Assembly: GCF_003015185.1 (NCBI RefSeq)
Contig: NZ_CP027860.1
Span: 1,488,001 to 1,552,000, forward strand
Direction: 5' to 3'
From: Ahniella affigens
Lineage (GTDB): Bacteria; Pseudomonadota; Gammaproteobacteria; Xanthomonadales; Ahniellaceae
Length of the DNA: 64,000 nt
Every line of letters begins with the position of its first letter. Positions within the stretch are counted from its first letter, which is position 1. This document shows, in pieces, positions 53,356 to 62,077 of this stretch. The notes under the pieces were generated by a model. The model was not told the DNA's origin. It saw only the letters and a list, made by a program, of their open reading frames with translations, and did no database searches. A program made the position numbers and the translations under genes.

Positions 53356-53847
53356 TCACGCGGCCTTGGCGGTCGTTTCAGCAACCAGCGCGCCAAGTTT
53401 CCGGCGCACATACACTTGTTTGCGAACGCGCGCGACGACAGTGCCGTCACCCGTCGTAATTGGCAGGTCGAACCAGTGCAAGGTCTTGCCGTCGCGTTCG
53501 GCGGCGCCACGCAATGCATCGATGTCGGCCTGACGGAGCTCGAATCGTGCGAATACGGGTTCCTTCACTGCCTTGACGAACTCGATTTCGGCGGCTTTGT
53601 CCCAAACGATGAAGTCGCGGCCCAGGTTTTCGAGCGCCATGATCATCCAATACGGATCCGTCATGGCGAACAGGCTGCCACCAAAATGCGTGCCCACATA
53701 GTTCTGATTGAACCAGTAGCGCTTGAGGCGCACGACGACCTGGCGGAAATCCGGGCTGACATGCAGGACCCGGATTCCAGAAAACAAGAATGGTGGCCAC
53801 ACATTCATCAGCCAGCGAAATTTGCGCGACTTGCTCATAATGGGCAT
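53356..53847 (-). CDS. DUF4442 hotdog-fold thioesterase-like protein
   Basis: The protein has 163 residues. The pattern RVLHVSPDFRQVVVRLKRYWFNQNYVGTHFGGSLFAMTDPYWMIM fits the hotdog helix and the N/G-rich active-site loop of DUF4442 proteins, relatives of acyl-CoA thioesterases. Strands RDFIVWDKAAEIEFVKAV and VARVRKQVYVRRK complete the fold. The substrate is unknown. The ATG overlaps the ybbN stop (TGATG), so translation is coupled to the upstream chaperone gene. A second ATG lies 9 nt downstream (53838). Confidence 0.85.
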   Translation of the reverse strand: MPIMSKSRKFRWLMNVWPPFLFSGIRVLHVSPDFRQVVVRLKRYWFNQNYVGTHFGGSLFAMTDPYWMIMALENLGRDFIVWDKAAEIEFVKAVKEPVFARFELRQADIDALRGAAERDGKTLHWFDLPITTGDGTVVARVRKQVYVRRKLGALVAETTAKAA

Positions 53848-54701
53848 CAGAAAATCATCGCAGCCATGCGCTTGCGGGTACGGCTGACTAGGTCGGCATC
53901 CTCAATGAGCGCGAAGGCTTTGATCAGGCTCTTGCGGCCCTGGTCGTCACCAAACTTGCGATCGCGACGCATGATTTCGAGAAATCCCTCCAATGCGCCC
54001 TCGGCTTGATTGTCGAGCAGATCGTGCACGGCCAGCAGATAACGGGACTGATGGTCGTTCTCATTGCTGGCAAGCGCCTTGCGCAGCTCGGTGGGCGCAG
54101 GCGCGCCTTGCAAGTCGCGGGCAAATTCCAGCTGCGAGCGCGCGCGCTTGGCCAGGTCGGATTCGGATTGTTTGGGCGGCAGCGCATCCAACAACCGGGA
54201 CGCTTCGTCGCTTTCGCCGATCTTGAGCAATGCGCCGATCAGTTCGAGTTTGAGGTCCGCATTGTCGGGTTCGGCGGCGATTTGGGCACGTAGCGTTGCA
54301 ACGAGGCTGTGTGGGTCCAGTTCCACTTCGACCACTTCGGGTTCGGCCGCTTCGAGCGGCACAATCTGATGGGAGCTCAGGAACTCACGGAGTTGGCCCT
54401 CGGGCAGCGCGCCGGGAAAACCGTCGACCAACTGCCCGTCTTTGACGAGCATGACGGTCGGGACCGAACGGATGCCGAAATAGGCCGCCAGTTGTTGTTC
54501 CTTGTCGACATCGACCTTGGCGAGTTCAAACGCGCCGTTGTAGTCCGCGGCCAATTTTTCGAGGATGGGCTTCAAGGTCTTGCACGGTCCGCACCACGTG
54601 GCCCAGAAATCGACCAGCACCGGGGTTTCCAGCGAGCGCTTCAGGACCTTGTCCTGGAACTCGGCGACGGTGACGTCGAAAGAATGCAGGGCTTCACTCA
54701 T
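53847..54701 (-). CDS. ybbN: Thioredoxin-TPR co-chaperone YbbN/CnoX
   Basis: The protein has 284 residues from ATG 54701. The N-terminal thioredoxin fold has WATWCGPCKTLKP (Cys37, Cys40); E. coli CnoX lacks the first Cys, so this one should be redox-active like the Caulobacter form. VDVDKEQQLAAYFGIRSVPTVML and the Gly-rich end of the fold follow. The C-terminal about 150 residues form four TPR-like helical pairs (LKLELIGALLKIGESDEASRLL, RYLLAVHDLLDNQAEGALEGFL). It holds unfolding substrates under oxidative stress and hands them to GroEL or DnaK. It is divergent from the pspA operon over 198 bp. Confidence 0.92.
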   Translation of the reverse strand: MSEALHSFDVTVAEFQDKVLKRSLETPVLVDFWATWCGPCKTLKPILEKLAADYNGAFELAKVDVDKEQQLAAYFGIRSVPTVMLVKDGQLVDGFPGALPEGQLREFLSSHQIVPLEAAEPEVVEVELDPHSLVATLRAQIAAEPDNADLKLELIGALLKIGESDEASRLLDALPPKQSESDLAKRARSQLEFARDLQGAPAPTELRKALASNENDHQSRYLLAVHDLLDNQAEGALEGFLEIMRRDRKFGDDQGRKSLIKAFALIEDADLVSRTRKRMAAMIF

Positions 54702-54899
54702 GGTAATCCAGTCCAAATCGGGAAAACCGCTACATGGTGACAGATTGCCGGAGTGCAAGGCAGTCTGCTGCCAGCTGGCGCATGGGGCATTGGCAGTTCA
54801 CGCACTCCCGACCGGGCAATTCCGCCGGATTCGATGGCGTCCGGGCCGGGTCTTTGGCAACATCGGGCCTCTGGCAAAAATTTACTTTCGGGAGCGGCC

Positions 54900-55664
54900 A
54901 TGTGGAATCGACTGTTGAATGTCTTCAAGGGCATGTTCGCCATGTTCGTGCGCGATGTGGAGAAGAAAAATCCGGAGGCCTTGCTGGAGCTGGAGCAGGA
55001 AAACCTGAGAAAGCAGATCAGCAGCTACAACAGCGGCCTGGCGACCCATGCGGGCTTGGCCGAGCGGCTGATGAGTCAAGTGCGCAAGCTCGAAACGGAA
55101 GAGAAAGAGCTGCGAGCTAAGACCACGGCTCACCTTCGCGCCGGCAATAAGCAGGCGGCCGGCCAATACGCGCTGCGTCTACAGACGATTACCCGCGAGC
55201 TCGCCGAGAACCGCACCCAGCTCGAACAGGCCGAGGCCACGTATCAGAACCTGGTCAAGGCGCGCGATGTGGCGGTTAACGCCGCGCGGGCCAAGATCGA
55301 GAGCCTGAAGGGTGCGATCAACGACATGCGCATGAAGTCGGCAATGGCCGAGATGAACGAGATGGCCGCCGGCATGATCGGCAACATCGGTGGCTCCGGC
55401 GACACGCTGAACCGGCTGCATGAAATGGTGGAAGAAGAACGCACCAAGGCTGCCGGGCGTGCTCGGGTGGCGCGAGATGCAATCGACATGACCGAGGTCA
55501 ACCTCAAGGAAGCCGAAATGACCGCGTTGGCCGATCAGGCGCTCGCTGATTTTGCCGCCGCCGAGGGCCTGTCGGTTGAGTCCGAAGACGCCGCAGCGGC
55601 ACCAGCTGCGCCGGCGCGCAACATGGGCAAGTCGGCATCCGAATCTGAGTCGTCTGCCAGCTAA
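54900..55664 (+). CDS. pspA: PspA/IM30 (ESCRT-III superfamily) protein
   Basis: The protein has 254 residues from ATG 54900 (GGGAGCGGCC upstream). The N-terminal helix MWNRLLNVFKGMFAMFV should be amphipathic and bind membrane. Long coiled coils follow (ALLELEQENLRKQISSYNSGL, ERLMSQVRKLETEEKELRAK, LAENRTQLEQAEATYQNLVKA). The C-terminal part is Ala/Glu/Ser-rich. This fits the bacterial ESCRT-III members that form rods on damaged inner membrane. The usual PspBC regulators and PspF are absent. Instead a AAA+ ATPase starts 3 nt after the stop, echoing the ESCRT-III/Vps4 pairing. Confidence 0.9.
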   Translation: MWNRLLNVFKGMFAMFVRDVEKKNPEALLELEQENLRKQISSYNSGLATHAGLAERLMSQVRKLETEEKELRAKTTAHLRAGNKQAAGQYALRLQTITRELAENRTQLEQAEATYQNLVKARDVAVNAARAKIESLKGAINDMRMKSAMAEMNEMAAGMIGNIGGSGDTLNRLHEMVEEERTKAAGRARVARDAIDMTEVNLKEAEMTALADQALADFAAAEGLSVESEDAAAAPAAPARNMGKSASESESSAS

Positions 55665-55667
55665 GCC

Positions 55668-57323
55668 ATGCCACTAGACCCGAACGCCCCAGAGTGGGCG
55701 AAGCAACTGGCGCTGGCCTACGAGAGTGGCGCCAGCGGTGTGTTTGCGCTGGCCGGAAATGTGGCTGACCGCTTTCCGCGGCACGGCCGGCTGTTGGGGC
55801 TGGTCGATTACCTCGATGCCGAGTTGCTGTCGGCATTTCCCGAGGTGTTCGTCTACGATCCGGGCAATGGGCTCGCAGCGCAGCGCAGTACGGAGCTGTT
55901 TCAGAAATGGCCGGGCGCCAAGCAACTCGGCAGTGATTCGCGTGAACCGCGCATCGCGATTGATCTGATCTCGCGCTATTTGCGCTATCGCGCCAATCTG
56001 GCCAAGTTGGGCCGAGATGCCGCGAACCCCGTGGCGCTGTTGCTGCGAGGCGCCGATCAAGTGCTGCCGGCCGGCCGTCATGGCGAGTTTGAGCTGGCGA
56101 GCCTGGTCAGTCTGGTGCGCGACTGGGCGTCGGAATCACCGTTCACCGAGCTGCCGTTTGCCTGCTTTTTGCTGGCCGACCAACTCTCTGATCTGCATCC
56201 GATGCTGGCGCAGCATCCGCGCGTCAACAAGGTTCGTGTGCCATTGCCCGATGTGCCGGTGATTGAGCAGGCGCTGGCGCAGTTCCGCGTGGACTTTCCG
56301 GCTGCTTTTGCGGTAGATGCCGAACCCGGCGTGGCCGCCCAGCTGGCCGGCGTAAGCGTGAGCGCACTGCAGGCGCAGGTGAAGATGGCGGCGCACGAAA
56401 AGCGGCCGCTGCAGCGCGCCGACTGGGTGCGCGCGAAGAAGCGCCTGATCGAATCCGATGCCAGTGATTTGGTGGAGTTTGTCGAGTCGGGCAAATCGCT
56501 CGATCAGTATCACGCGCAAGAGGCGCTCAAAACGTGGCTGCGTCAGGATATTCAGCTCTGGCATGCAGGCGATCTGAAGGCCATGCCGATGGGCTACATT
56601 TTCTGTGGCCCGGTCGGCACCGGCAAAACGTTTCTGGTGGAATGCCTGGCCGGCGAGGCGGGCGTGCCGGTGCTCAAGCTGAAGAATTTTCGCGATCGCT
56701 GGGTCGGATCGAGCGAAGGCAATCTGGAAAAGATCTTTCGCCTGATCCGAGCATTGGGCCGATGCATCGTGTTTATTGATGAGGCCGACCAGAGCCTCGG
56801 CAAGCGCGATGCGGGCTCGGGCGACAGCGGCCTGTCGGGTCGACTGTATTCGATGCTCGCGCAGGAAATGAGTCAGACCGCGAACCGGGGCAAAGTGCTC
56901 TGGATTCTGGCGTCGTCGCGGCCGGATCTGATCGAGGTGGATTTGAAGCGACCGGGTCGCATCGACGTGAAGATTCCACTTCTGCCAACGAGCACTGTTG
57001 CCGAGAGCGCCGCTTTGCTCTCCGCATTGCTGAAACGTCTTGAGCTCGGCATCGATCCGGCCGCCATGGTGGGGCTCGATCTGCCCGTGCTGCTCACCCC
57101 GGGCGCTGCCGAAGCGCTTGCGGTGAAAATCTATCGGCGCGTGCGCACCAACAACGAAGCGGTCCTGGACGCGTTGAAAGCCAGCCTGGCCGGGTATCAA
57201 CCGCCGGTGCCCATTGATGTGCTGCATCACCAGATGCGCATCGCGATCCGCGAGGCCACCGATCAGCAGTTTGTGCCCGAGGCGTTTCGCTTCCTGGCCG
57301 AATCCGGAGACCGTGCCCCATGA
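55668..57323 (+). CDS. AAA+ ATPase linked to PspA (Vps4/FtsH-like motor)
   Basis: The protein has 551 residues. The C-terminal module has Walker A GPVGTGKT (314-321), a pore-loop-like segment FRDRWVGSSE (341-350), Walker B CIVFIDEADQS (366-376), sensor-1 region WILASSRPDLIEVDLKRPGRIDVKI and an Arg-finger candidate. The N-terminal 290 residues contain GVFALAGNVADRF, ALLLRGADQVLP and FACFLLADQ. They read as a degenerate AAA-like domain lacking Walker A. It probably acts as a hexameric motor remodelling the PspA polymer; that is inferred from operon context. The gene lies between pspA (3-nt gap) and the membrane coiled-coil gene (ATGA overlap). Confidence 0.9.
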   Translation: MPLDPNAPEWAKQLALAYESGASGVFALAGNVADRFPRHGRLLGLVDYLDAELLSAFPEVFVYDPGNGLAAQRSTELFQKWPGAKQLGSDSREPRIAIDLISRYLRYRANLAKLGRDAANPVALLLRGADQVLPAGRHGEFELASLVSLVRDWASESPFTELPFACFLLADQLSDLHPMLAQHPRVNKVRVPLPDVPVIEQALAQFRVDFPAAFAVDAEPGVAAQLAGVSVSALQAQVKMAAHEKRPLQRADWVRAKKRLIESDASDLVEFVESGKSLDQYHAQEALKTWLRQDIQLWHAGDLKAMPMGYIFCGPVGTGKTFLVECLAGEAGVPVLKLKNFRDRWVGSSEGNLEKIFRLIRALGRCIVFIDEADQSLGKRDAGSGDSGLSGRLYSMLAQEMSQTANRGKVLWILASSRPDLIEVDLKRPGRIDVKIPLLPTSTVAESAALLSALLKRLELGIDPAAMVGLDLPVLLTPGAAEALAVKIYRRVRTNNEAVLDALKASLAGYQPPVPIDVLHHQMRIAIREATDQQFVPEAFRFLAESGDRAP

Positions 57324-58168
57324 AGTATTGGTGGGCGGCGTTCAATGCCCGGCCGTTTGGCATGCCGATTCCGCCGAACTGGTTCGGATTGGCAGCATTC
57401 GGCATGCTCGGCGCGTTCATTCATCCCGGACTTTGGCTGATTGGTGCGGGTTTGGAGCTCGCCTATCTGAAATTCCTGTCGGGCGCCGCGCGATTTCGAA
57501 AAACCGTCGATGCCACGTCCGGCAAGGCCGAGACCGAGGTCGATCCGCAGGACACACGTTACGACAACATGCTCGCGGCCTTGAACTTTCGCGATCGGCA
57601 GAAGCACCAGTCCATCGAGGCTATTGCCCGCGACATTCTGAGCACTCTCGAAAAGACGCCGTTGTTCGAAAGCCAGGGCGACAGCGTCGAGCAGCTCGTC
57701 TGGCTGCACCTGCGTTTGCTGAGCGCGCGGGCAGCACTTATTCGAGTCGGCGACAACGCGCGCGTTGAGCGCGATTCGCTGATTCAACAACACCAGAAGC
57801 TCGACCAGCGCTTGCAAGATGAGAGTTTGAGCCCTGAGCTTCGGCGTAGCCTGGAGCAACAGCAACTGGTGATCGGCCAACGCCAGCAGGCGCATGCCGA
57901 TGCCGCCAGACGCCTGGAGCAGGTTGATGCCGAACTCGTGCGCGTCGATCACCAGATGGCATTGATCCGCGAGCAGACCTTGTTGGCGAGCGACGACGGC
58001 AGCGCCGGCGCGTCGCTCAATGCGCTCAGTGCCTCGTTCAACGATACCCAGCGTTGGCTCAGCAGCCAGCGTGATTTGTTTGATGCATTCGAGTCCGGAC
58101 TGGGCCAGAAGCTGCCAAAGCGCGTGCTGGCCCGCCGTTCCAATCCGCAGTCGGAAGGAGAAACCTGA
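57320..58168 (+). CDS. Membrane-anchored coiled-coil protein of the pspA operon
   Basis: The protein has 282 residues. After a short N-terminus, a hydrophobic hairpin (WFGLAAFGMLGAFIHPGLWLIGAGLELAYLKF, residues about 21-52) inserts in the inner membrane. The remaining 230 residues are largely helical. They include RNMLAAL-type helices and a strong coiled coil (LIQQHQKLDQRLQDESL, then QQLVIGQRQQAHADAARRLEQVDAELVRVDHQ). No family is recognised. Its start overlaps the AAA+ stop (ATGA) and its stop overlaps the next start (TGATG). A role as membrane adaptor joining PspA and the ATPase to the periplasmic partner is inferred. Confidence 0.8.
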   Translation: MKYWWAAFNARPFGMPIPPNWFGLAAFGMLGAFIHPGLWLIGAGLELAYLKFLSGAARFRKTVDATSGKAETEVDPQDTRYDNMLAALNFRDRQKHQSIEAIARDILSTLEKTPLFESQGDSVEQLVWLHLRLLSARAALIRVGDNARVERDSLIQQHQKLDQRLQDESLSPELRRSLEQQQLVIGQRQQAHADAARRLEQVDAELVRVDHQMALIREQTLLASDDGSAGASLNALSASFNDTQRWLSSQRDLFDAFESGLGQKLPKRVLARRSNPQSEGET

Positions 58169-59871
58169 TGCAAGCCATGTTCAATCGATCGCACGTCCGC
58201 GGTGGCAGTTCCGGCACCGCCATCACTCTGATTCTGGTGATTGGTCTCCTGGCGCTGGGGGCTTGGCTGATGATGCGCAAGGACACCAGTGCCGAGCAGG
58301 CCAAACAGGTAGGCGCGCAATTTGGCGCTGAGGTGGTGCAGAAGGCGACCGTACCCGACGGCGACGCGCCGACGCCGATCGAGCCGGTAGAAGGTCTTCC
58401 GCAACTCGAAGCCGCGGCAACCTATCAGCCGCAGGGCAATGTGATCGATGTCGATATCAGCGACTATGCCGGCTACGCGGGCCTGGTTGCTGCGAACGGC
58501 GGACTGGCGCCGAATGCTGATTCATTCTTTGCGAAGAACTACGGCTTTCAAGTGCGGCTGACCTTGAGCGAGAGCGAGAGCTGGTCGAAGCTCAACAATG
58601 GCCGGGTCGCTGCGTCCGTCACGACAACGGACGTGCTCGCTGCGCTGGGTCGGCAGTTCGAGGTCGTCGTGCCCGCCCAGATGGCGTTTTCGCGCGGTGC
58701 GGACATGGTAGTGGTCGACTCGGGCATCAGCAGCATCAATCAACTGCAGGGCAAGATTCTCGCCGCGACGCAGTTCAATGAGAGCGATTTCTTTATCCGT
58801 TATCTGGCGTCCGAGGCGAATGTGCCCGTCAAAGTGCTGCGTGATCTGGATGCCGTGCCGGCCAGCAACGAACTCGGCTTGGTGTTCTACGAGGACAACG
58901 ATGTCGCGTGCGACGCCTACGAACATGAACTCAATGCCGGGCATCGCCTGAACGGCTGTATTGGTTGGTCGCCGCGCACGGACGAAGTCATCGAAGCCTC
59001 AGGCGGCAACGCCAAGATGTTGGTGTCGAACCGCAATCTGCTGATCATTGCCGACCTGTTGGTCGTCAACAAAGGCTTTGCGAAGGCGAAGCCAGAGTGG
59101 ACGCTCGGCTTGGTGCATGGCTTGATGGAAGGCAACCGCCGCGTGCGCGACAACCCGGCGAGCGAAGTGCCGGCGATTGCCAAGGCATTTGGATGGACCG
59201 AAGACGAGACGCGCGATGAGTTGTCGAAAGTGCATCTGTCGAATGTGCCCGAGAACCAAGCGTTCTTCAGCGGCACGATCGACGCCGCCGGTTCGTTCAA
59301 CGGCATCTTCCAGAGCTCGGTGCTGTCGTATGGCAAATTGATCAAGAACCCAGCTGATCCAGCGCGGTTTGTCGATCTCGCTTATCTCGATCAGTTGAAG
59401 AAGAAGCCGGAGTTTGCCAGCCAAAGTATTGCGATTGCGCCGATCAAGACCCGCGATGGCGCGTCGCTCGAAGGTGATGCGCTCCTGAGCAAGGACATTC
59501 GCTTCTTCTTTGAACCGAATTCAGCAACGCTGGATCGTGAAGCGACCGAGAATCAAGGCTATCTGGATTCCATCAAGGGTTTCCTGCAAGTCAGCCCCGG
59601 CTCGATCGTCGTGCTGCGTGGTCATGTGGACAACGCCAAGATGGCCGACTTCGAGCGTGAAGGCGGGCAGGCGCTGGTGCGCTCGATGGCGCTGAAGGCG
59701 ATGGAACTCTCGCGGCAACGCTCACAGTCCGTGAAAGACGCGCTGCTGAAAAAGTACCCGAATCTCAGCGCGGATCGCATCGAAGTGGTTGGACGCGGTT
59801 GGGAAGAGCCTGCCGGCAAAGACAGCGATTTGAATCGCCGCGTTGAGGTGCAGTGGTTTACGTTGGAGTGA
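58168..59871 (+). CDS. Solute-binding-protein/OmpA fusion anchored in the inner membrane
   Basis: The protein has 567 residues. One N-terminal membrane helix (AITLILVIGLLALGAWLMM) anchors the rest in the periplasm. Residues about 85-430 resemble an NMT1/SsuA-type type II periplasmic binding protein: VDISDYAGYAGLVAANGGL, NGRVAASVTTTDVLAALG, VVVDSGISSINQLQGKILAA and WTLGLVHGLMEGNRRVRDNP. Residues about 455-565 form an OmpA-like peptidoglycan-binding domain (IRFFFEPNSATLDREATEN, VVLRGHVDNAKMADF, RIEVVGRGWEEPAG, NRRVEVQW). The fusion suggests ligand sensing plus cell-wall attachment. It is the last gene of the operon; no ABC permease or ATPase is adjacent, so classical transport is unlikely. Confidence 0.88.
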   Translation: MQAMFNRSHVRGGSSGTAITLILVIGLLALGAWLMMRKDTSAEQAKQVGAQFGAEVVQKATVPDGDAPTPIEPVEGLPQLEAAATYQPQGNVIDVDISDYAGYAGLVAANGGLAPNADSFFAKNYGFQVRLTLSESESWSKLNNGRVAASVTTTDVLAALGRQFEVVVPAQMAFSRGADMVVVDSGISSINQLQGKILAATQFNESDFFIRYLASEANVPVKVLRDLDAVPASNELGLVFYEDNDVACDAYEHELNAGHRLNGCIGWSPRTDEVIEASGGNAKMLVSNRNLLIIADLLVVNKGFAKAKPEWTLGLVHGLMEGNRRVRDNPASEVPAIAKAFGWTEDETRDELSKVHLSNVPENQAFFSGTIDAAGSFNGIFQSSVLSYGKLIKNPADPARFVDLAYLDQLKKKPEFASQSIAIAPIKTRDGASLEGDALLSKDIRFFFEPNSATLDREATENQGYLDSIKGFLQVSPGSIVVLRGHVDNAKMADFEREGGQALVRSMALKAMELSRQRSQSVKDALLKKYPNLSADRIEVVGRGWEEPAGKDSDLNRRVEVQWFTLE

Positions 59872-59980
59872 GCGGTTTGGCGCTCATCAACCATCGCCCA
59901 GACCATCGTTTTTGTTGTTCCGGCGAAATAGATCGTGTGAATGCGTCGGGGCAGGACGGTATTCGCTGCTTCCACATAGT

Positions 59981-60292
59981 CTCTGTGTGACTGAACGAAC
60001 ATCAATCTCACCCCGGATCAAGTCCGGGGGGACGAAAGGTGGATTGGGATTCCTTTGGGAAATGGCTCCTTTCCAGCGTCTGGAGAGCCGATTTTGCCTC
60101 GATGGACACGCTCGCGATTCGTCGCCCCGGACTTGATCCGGGGCGAGGTTCGGGCCCGCGGCAGGCTGACCAATCGCGCGCTGACCCCCTTTCGTTCTGT
60201 GTCTCTGTGTGACTGAGCGAACATCAAACTCACCCCGGATCAAGTCCGGGGTGACGAGAGGTAGATTGGGAATCCTTGGGAAACTGCTTCTT
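59981..60292. repeat. Three CCCCGG-family palindromes within two extended direct repeats
   Basis: The palindromes are at 60009-60031, 60123-60145 (inverted) and 60231-60253. About 90 bp around the first and third match (59981-60072 and 60201-60292). These share CTCTGTGTGACTGA, GCGAACATCAA or its variant before the palindrome, and GATTGGGA/TTGGGAAA after it. The rest of 59872-60368 holds no gene. Confidence 0.85.
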
Positions 60293-60334
60293 CCTGGTTT
60301 GACGAGCTTGCAATCTAGTCGCTTATTATTTGGC

Positions 60335-60374
60335 GCTCAGACGCTCAGACGCTCAGACGCTCACGCGCTCATTC
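60335..60374. repeat. Octamer tandem repeat GCTCAGAC
   Basis: Three exact copies (60335-60358) and two variants (GCTCACGC, GCTCATTC) run across the stop codon of the minus-strand gene ending at 60369. Confidence 0.8.
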
Positions 60375-60851
60375 GCGCGAATCTGATGCCGCTGCCTCCG
60401 GCTCACCCCGGCCAATCAACGCATCCGACTTGGCATAGGCGTGCTTCAATTCATCGCTCGCCGTATCCAGCTTGCCCAACTGTTCGTTGAGCTTCACGAG
60501 CGAGCATCGGACTTTGTCGCGGACTTGGCGCAGTTGGCTGATTGATGCGGTATGGATGTGATCGCGAATCCACAGACGGTGTTGCAGGATCAGGCGCAAT
60601 GCCTGCTGGACGCCGGCTTCACTGTTCAGCGTATTGCGAGCGCTTTCGGTGATGTCGGCGGGGAGACGGCCGAGCAGGGCTTCGAGGTCGCGCATGCGGA
60701 CGCGGGTTTCGAGCACGCGCGCTTCGAGGGTATCGGCGTCGTCCAGTAATTGGCGGAGAATCGCCTCCCGACGTACGGCTCGCAATCCCATGAACACCAT
60801 ACCGAGCACCAGGACGGTCAGCACAACGATGATGATTAATTCAGTTTTCAT
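60369..60851 (-). CDS. Membrane-anchored coiled-coil protein of unknown function
   Basis: The protein has 160 residues from ATG 60851. An N-terminal membrane helix (LIIIVVLTVLVLGMVFMGL) is followed by a mostly helical cytoplasmic or periplasmic part (AILRQLLDDADTLEARVLETRVRMRDLEALLG, then LRQVRDKVRCSLVKLNEQLG). The tail is charged (GRGEPEAAASDSRE). I do not recognise a family. An octamer tandem repeat begins at its last codons and continues downstream, so the C-terminus may vary between strains. It is divergent from yceD; the starts are 246 bp apart. Confidence 0.65.
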   Translation of the reverse strand: MKTELIIIVVLTVLVLGMVFMGLRAVRREAILRQLLDDADTLEARVLETRVRMRDLEALLGRLPADITESARNTLNSEAGVQQALRLILQHRLWIRDHIHTASISQLRQVRDKVRCSLVKLNEQLGKLDTASDELKHAYAKSDALIGRGEPEAAASDSRE

Positions 60852-61097
60852 GGTGGTTTGGCCCTGTCTGAATGGTCTCGCGCCGGCCACTCCGGAGCGC
60901 ACGGCAAGCCGCCGGATAGGGGTGCCGTGGGCGCCGGACCGGTTGGGCTCGCCGTGCAATCATAGACCGGGCGGGGTGGATTCGCCTGTCGTCGGTGTCG
61001 CAAATCGGGCGGCGGCGCCCGGGATCAGCTGGATCTGAACAGCAAATCAATGATTTGGTTGACGAATCAGCCATACATCCGTACCATGCGCGCCCTT

Positions 61098-61631
61098 ATG
61101 TCCAACGGTTTTCCTGATTCGGTCGATGTGTGGCGCATGGTTAATGCGTCGCGCAGCTACGAGGGTACCCTGGCTGTGGCGTCCCTGACCCGTCTGAGCA
61201 GCAGCTTGGCCGAGGCTCGGGGCAAGTTGGAAGTAGAGATCGAATTCGGTCGGGATGCCCTGACCGTACCCTTTCTGCATCTAAAGGTCCGCGGCCAAAT
61301 GCCCCTGACTTGCCAGCGCTCGCTGGAAGTGTTTGATTGGCCGTTGGCCATTGACACTCGACTCGGGTTGATTCGGCGGGAAGAAGACGAGGCGGCCTTG
61401 CCGCCCGGGTTCGAACCGCTGCTGGTCCATGGCGATGGCGAGATGATTCTGGCCGACGTCATTGAAGACGAGGTGATCCTGGCGCTGCCATTGGTGCCAA
61501 GAAAGCCGGATCTTGCCGGTACGGACGAGTGGACCTGGTCCAGCGACGCCGAACGCGCGCCGGTGGTTGCCGAGTCGAAGCCAAACCCCTTTGCGGCACT
61601 GGCACAACTAAAGCCAAAGCCGAAGCAATAA
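61098..61631 (+). CDS. yceD: YceD family (DUF177) rRNA accumulation protein
   Basis: The protein has 177 residues from ATG 61098. The conserved core GRDALTVPFLHLKVRGQMPLTCQRSLEVF carries the CQR signature. It is followed by an acidic stretch (GLIRREEDEAALPPGFEP) and the family hallmark DVIEDEVILALPLVPRK. YceD is required for normal 23S rRNA levels. It precedes rpmF by 18 nt, as in most bacteria, so the two are co-transcribed. Confidence 0.93.
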   Translation: MSNGFPDSVDVWRMVNASRSYEGTLAVASLTRLSSSLAEARGKLEVEIEFGRDALTVPFLHLKVRGQMPLTCQRSLEVFDWPLAIDTRLGLIRREEDEAALPPGFEPLLVHGDGEMILADVIEDEVILALPLVPRKPDLAGTDEWTWSSDAERAPVVAESKPNPFAALAQLKPKPKQ

Positions 61632-61649
61632 TCGTTCAGGAGCAACATC

Positions 61650-61838
61650 ATGGCAGTTCAAAAGAGTCGAGTGACCCCTTCCCGTCGCGGCCAGCGTCGT
61701 TCGCACAGCGCCCTCAGCGCGTCGCAGATCGCCACCGACAAGCAGACGGGCGAAGAGCATCGCCGTCACCACGTGACCAAAGACGGTTTCTACCGTGGCA
61801 AGCAGGTCATCGCGAGCAAGAGCAAGTCTGAGGAGTAA
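61650..61838 (+). CDS. rpmF: 50S ribosomal protein L32
   Basis: The protein has 62 residues. The start [19 protein letters not shown] is nearly the E. coli sequence, with [17 protein letters not shown] further on. It lacks the four Cys of zinc-binding L32, as is normal in gammaproteobacteria. The ribosome site is TTCAGGAGCAAC. It is coupled with yceD; a terminator follows about 190 bp later, just before fabH. plsX, which commonly follows rpmF, is not present. Confidence 0.97.
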   Translation: MAVQKSRVTPSRRGQRRSHSALSASQIATDKQTGEEHRRHHVTKDGFYRGKQVIASKSKSEE

Positions 61839-62026
61839 TCCCGTCCCGGCCCGGATTGATCCGGACGGATGGGTCCAAGCCGCCTCTCGCGGTCGCTGCC
61901 AATCGGCATTGAGCCGCTTGCAAGTCAGCGCTCATTGCGCAAGAGTCGGGCGCTTCGGTGCTTGATTTAAGCGGACCAGCCAAGGTCTGCAGCGACTTCG
62001 GACAGGTTTGGAGTCCCCTTTGATTC

Positions 62027-62064
62027 AACGAACCGACGCGCACACGTCGGTTCGTTTTGCTTTT
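62027..62064 (+). terminator. Terminator or attenuator just upstream of fabH
   Basis: A 12-bp stem (62027-62038 with 62045-62056) with a 6-nt loop is followed by TTGCTTTT. It ends only about 14 nt before the fabH ATG, so it would either end the yceD-rpmF transcript or attenuate fabH. 61839-62026 shows no gene. Confidence 0.75.
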
Positions 62065-62077
62065 GTGGAGCGAAGCC

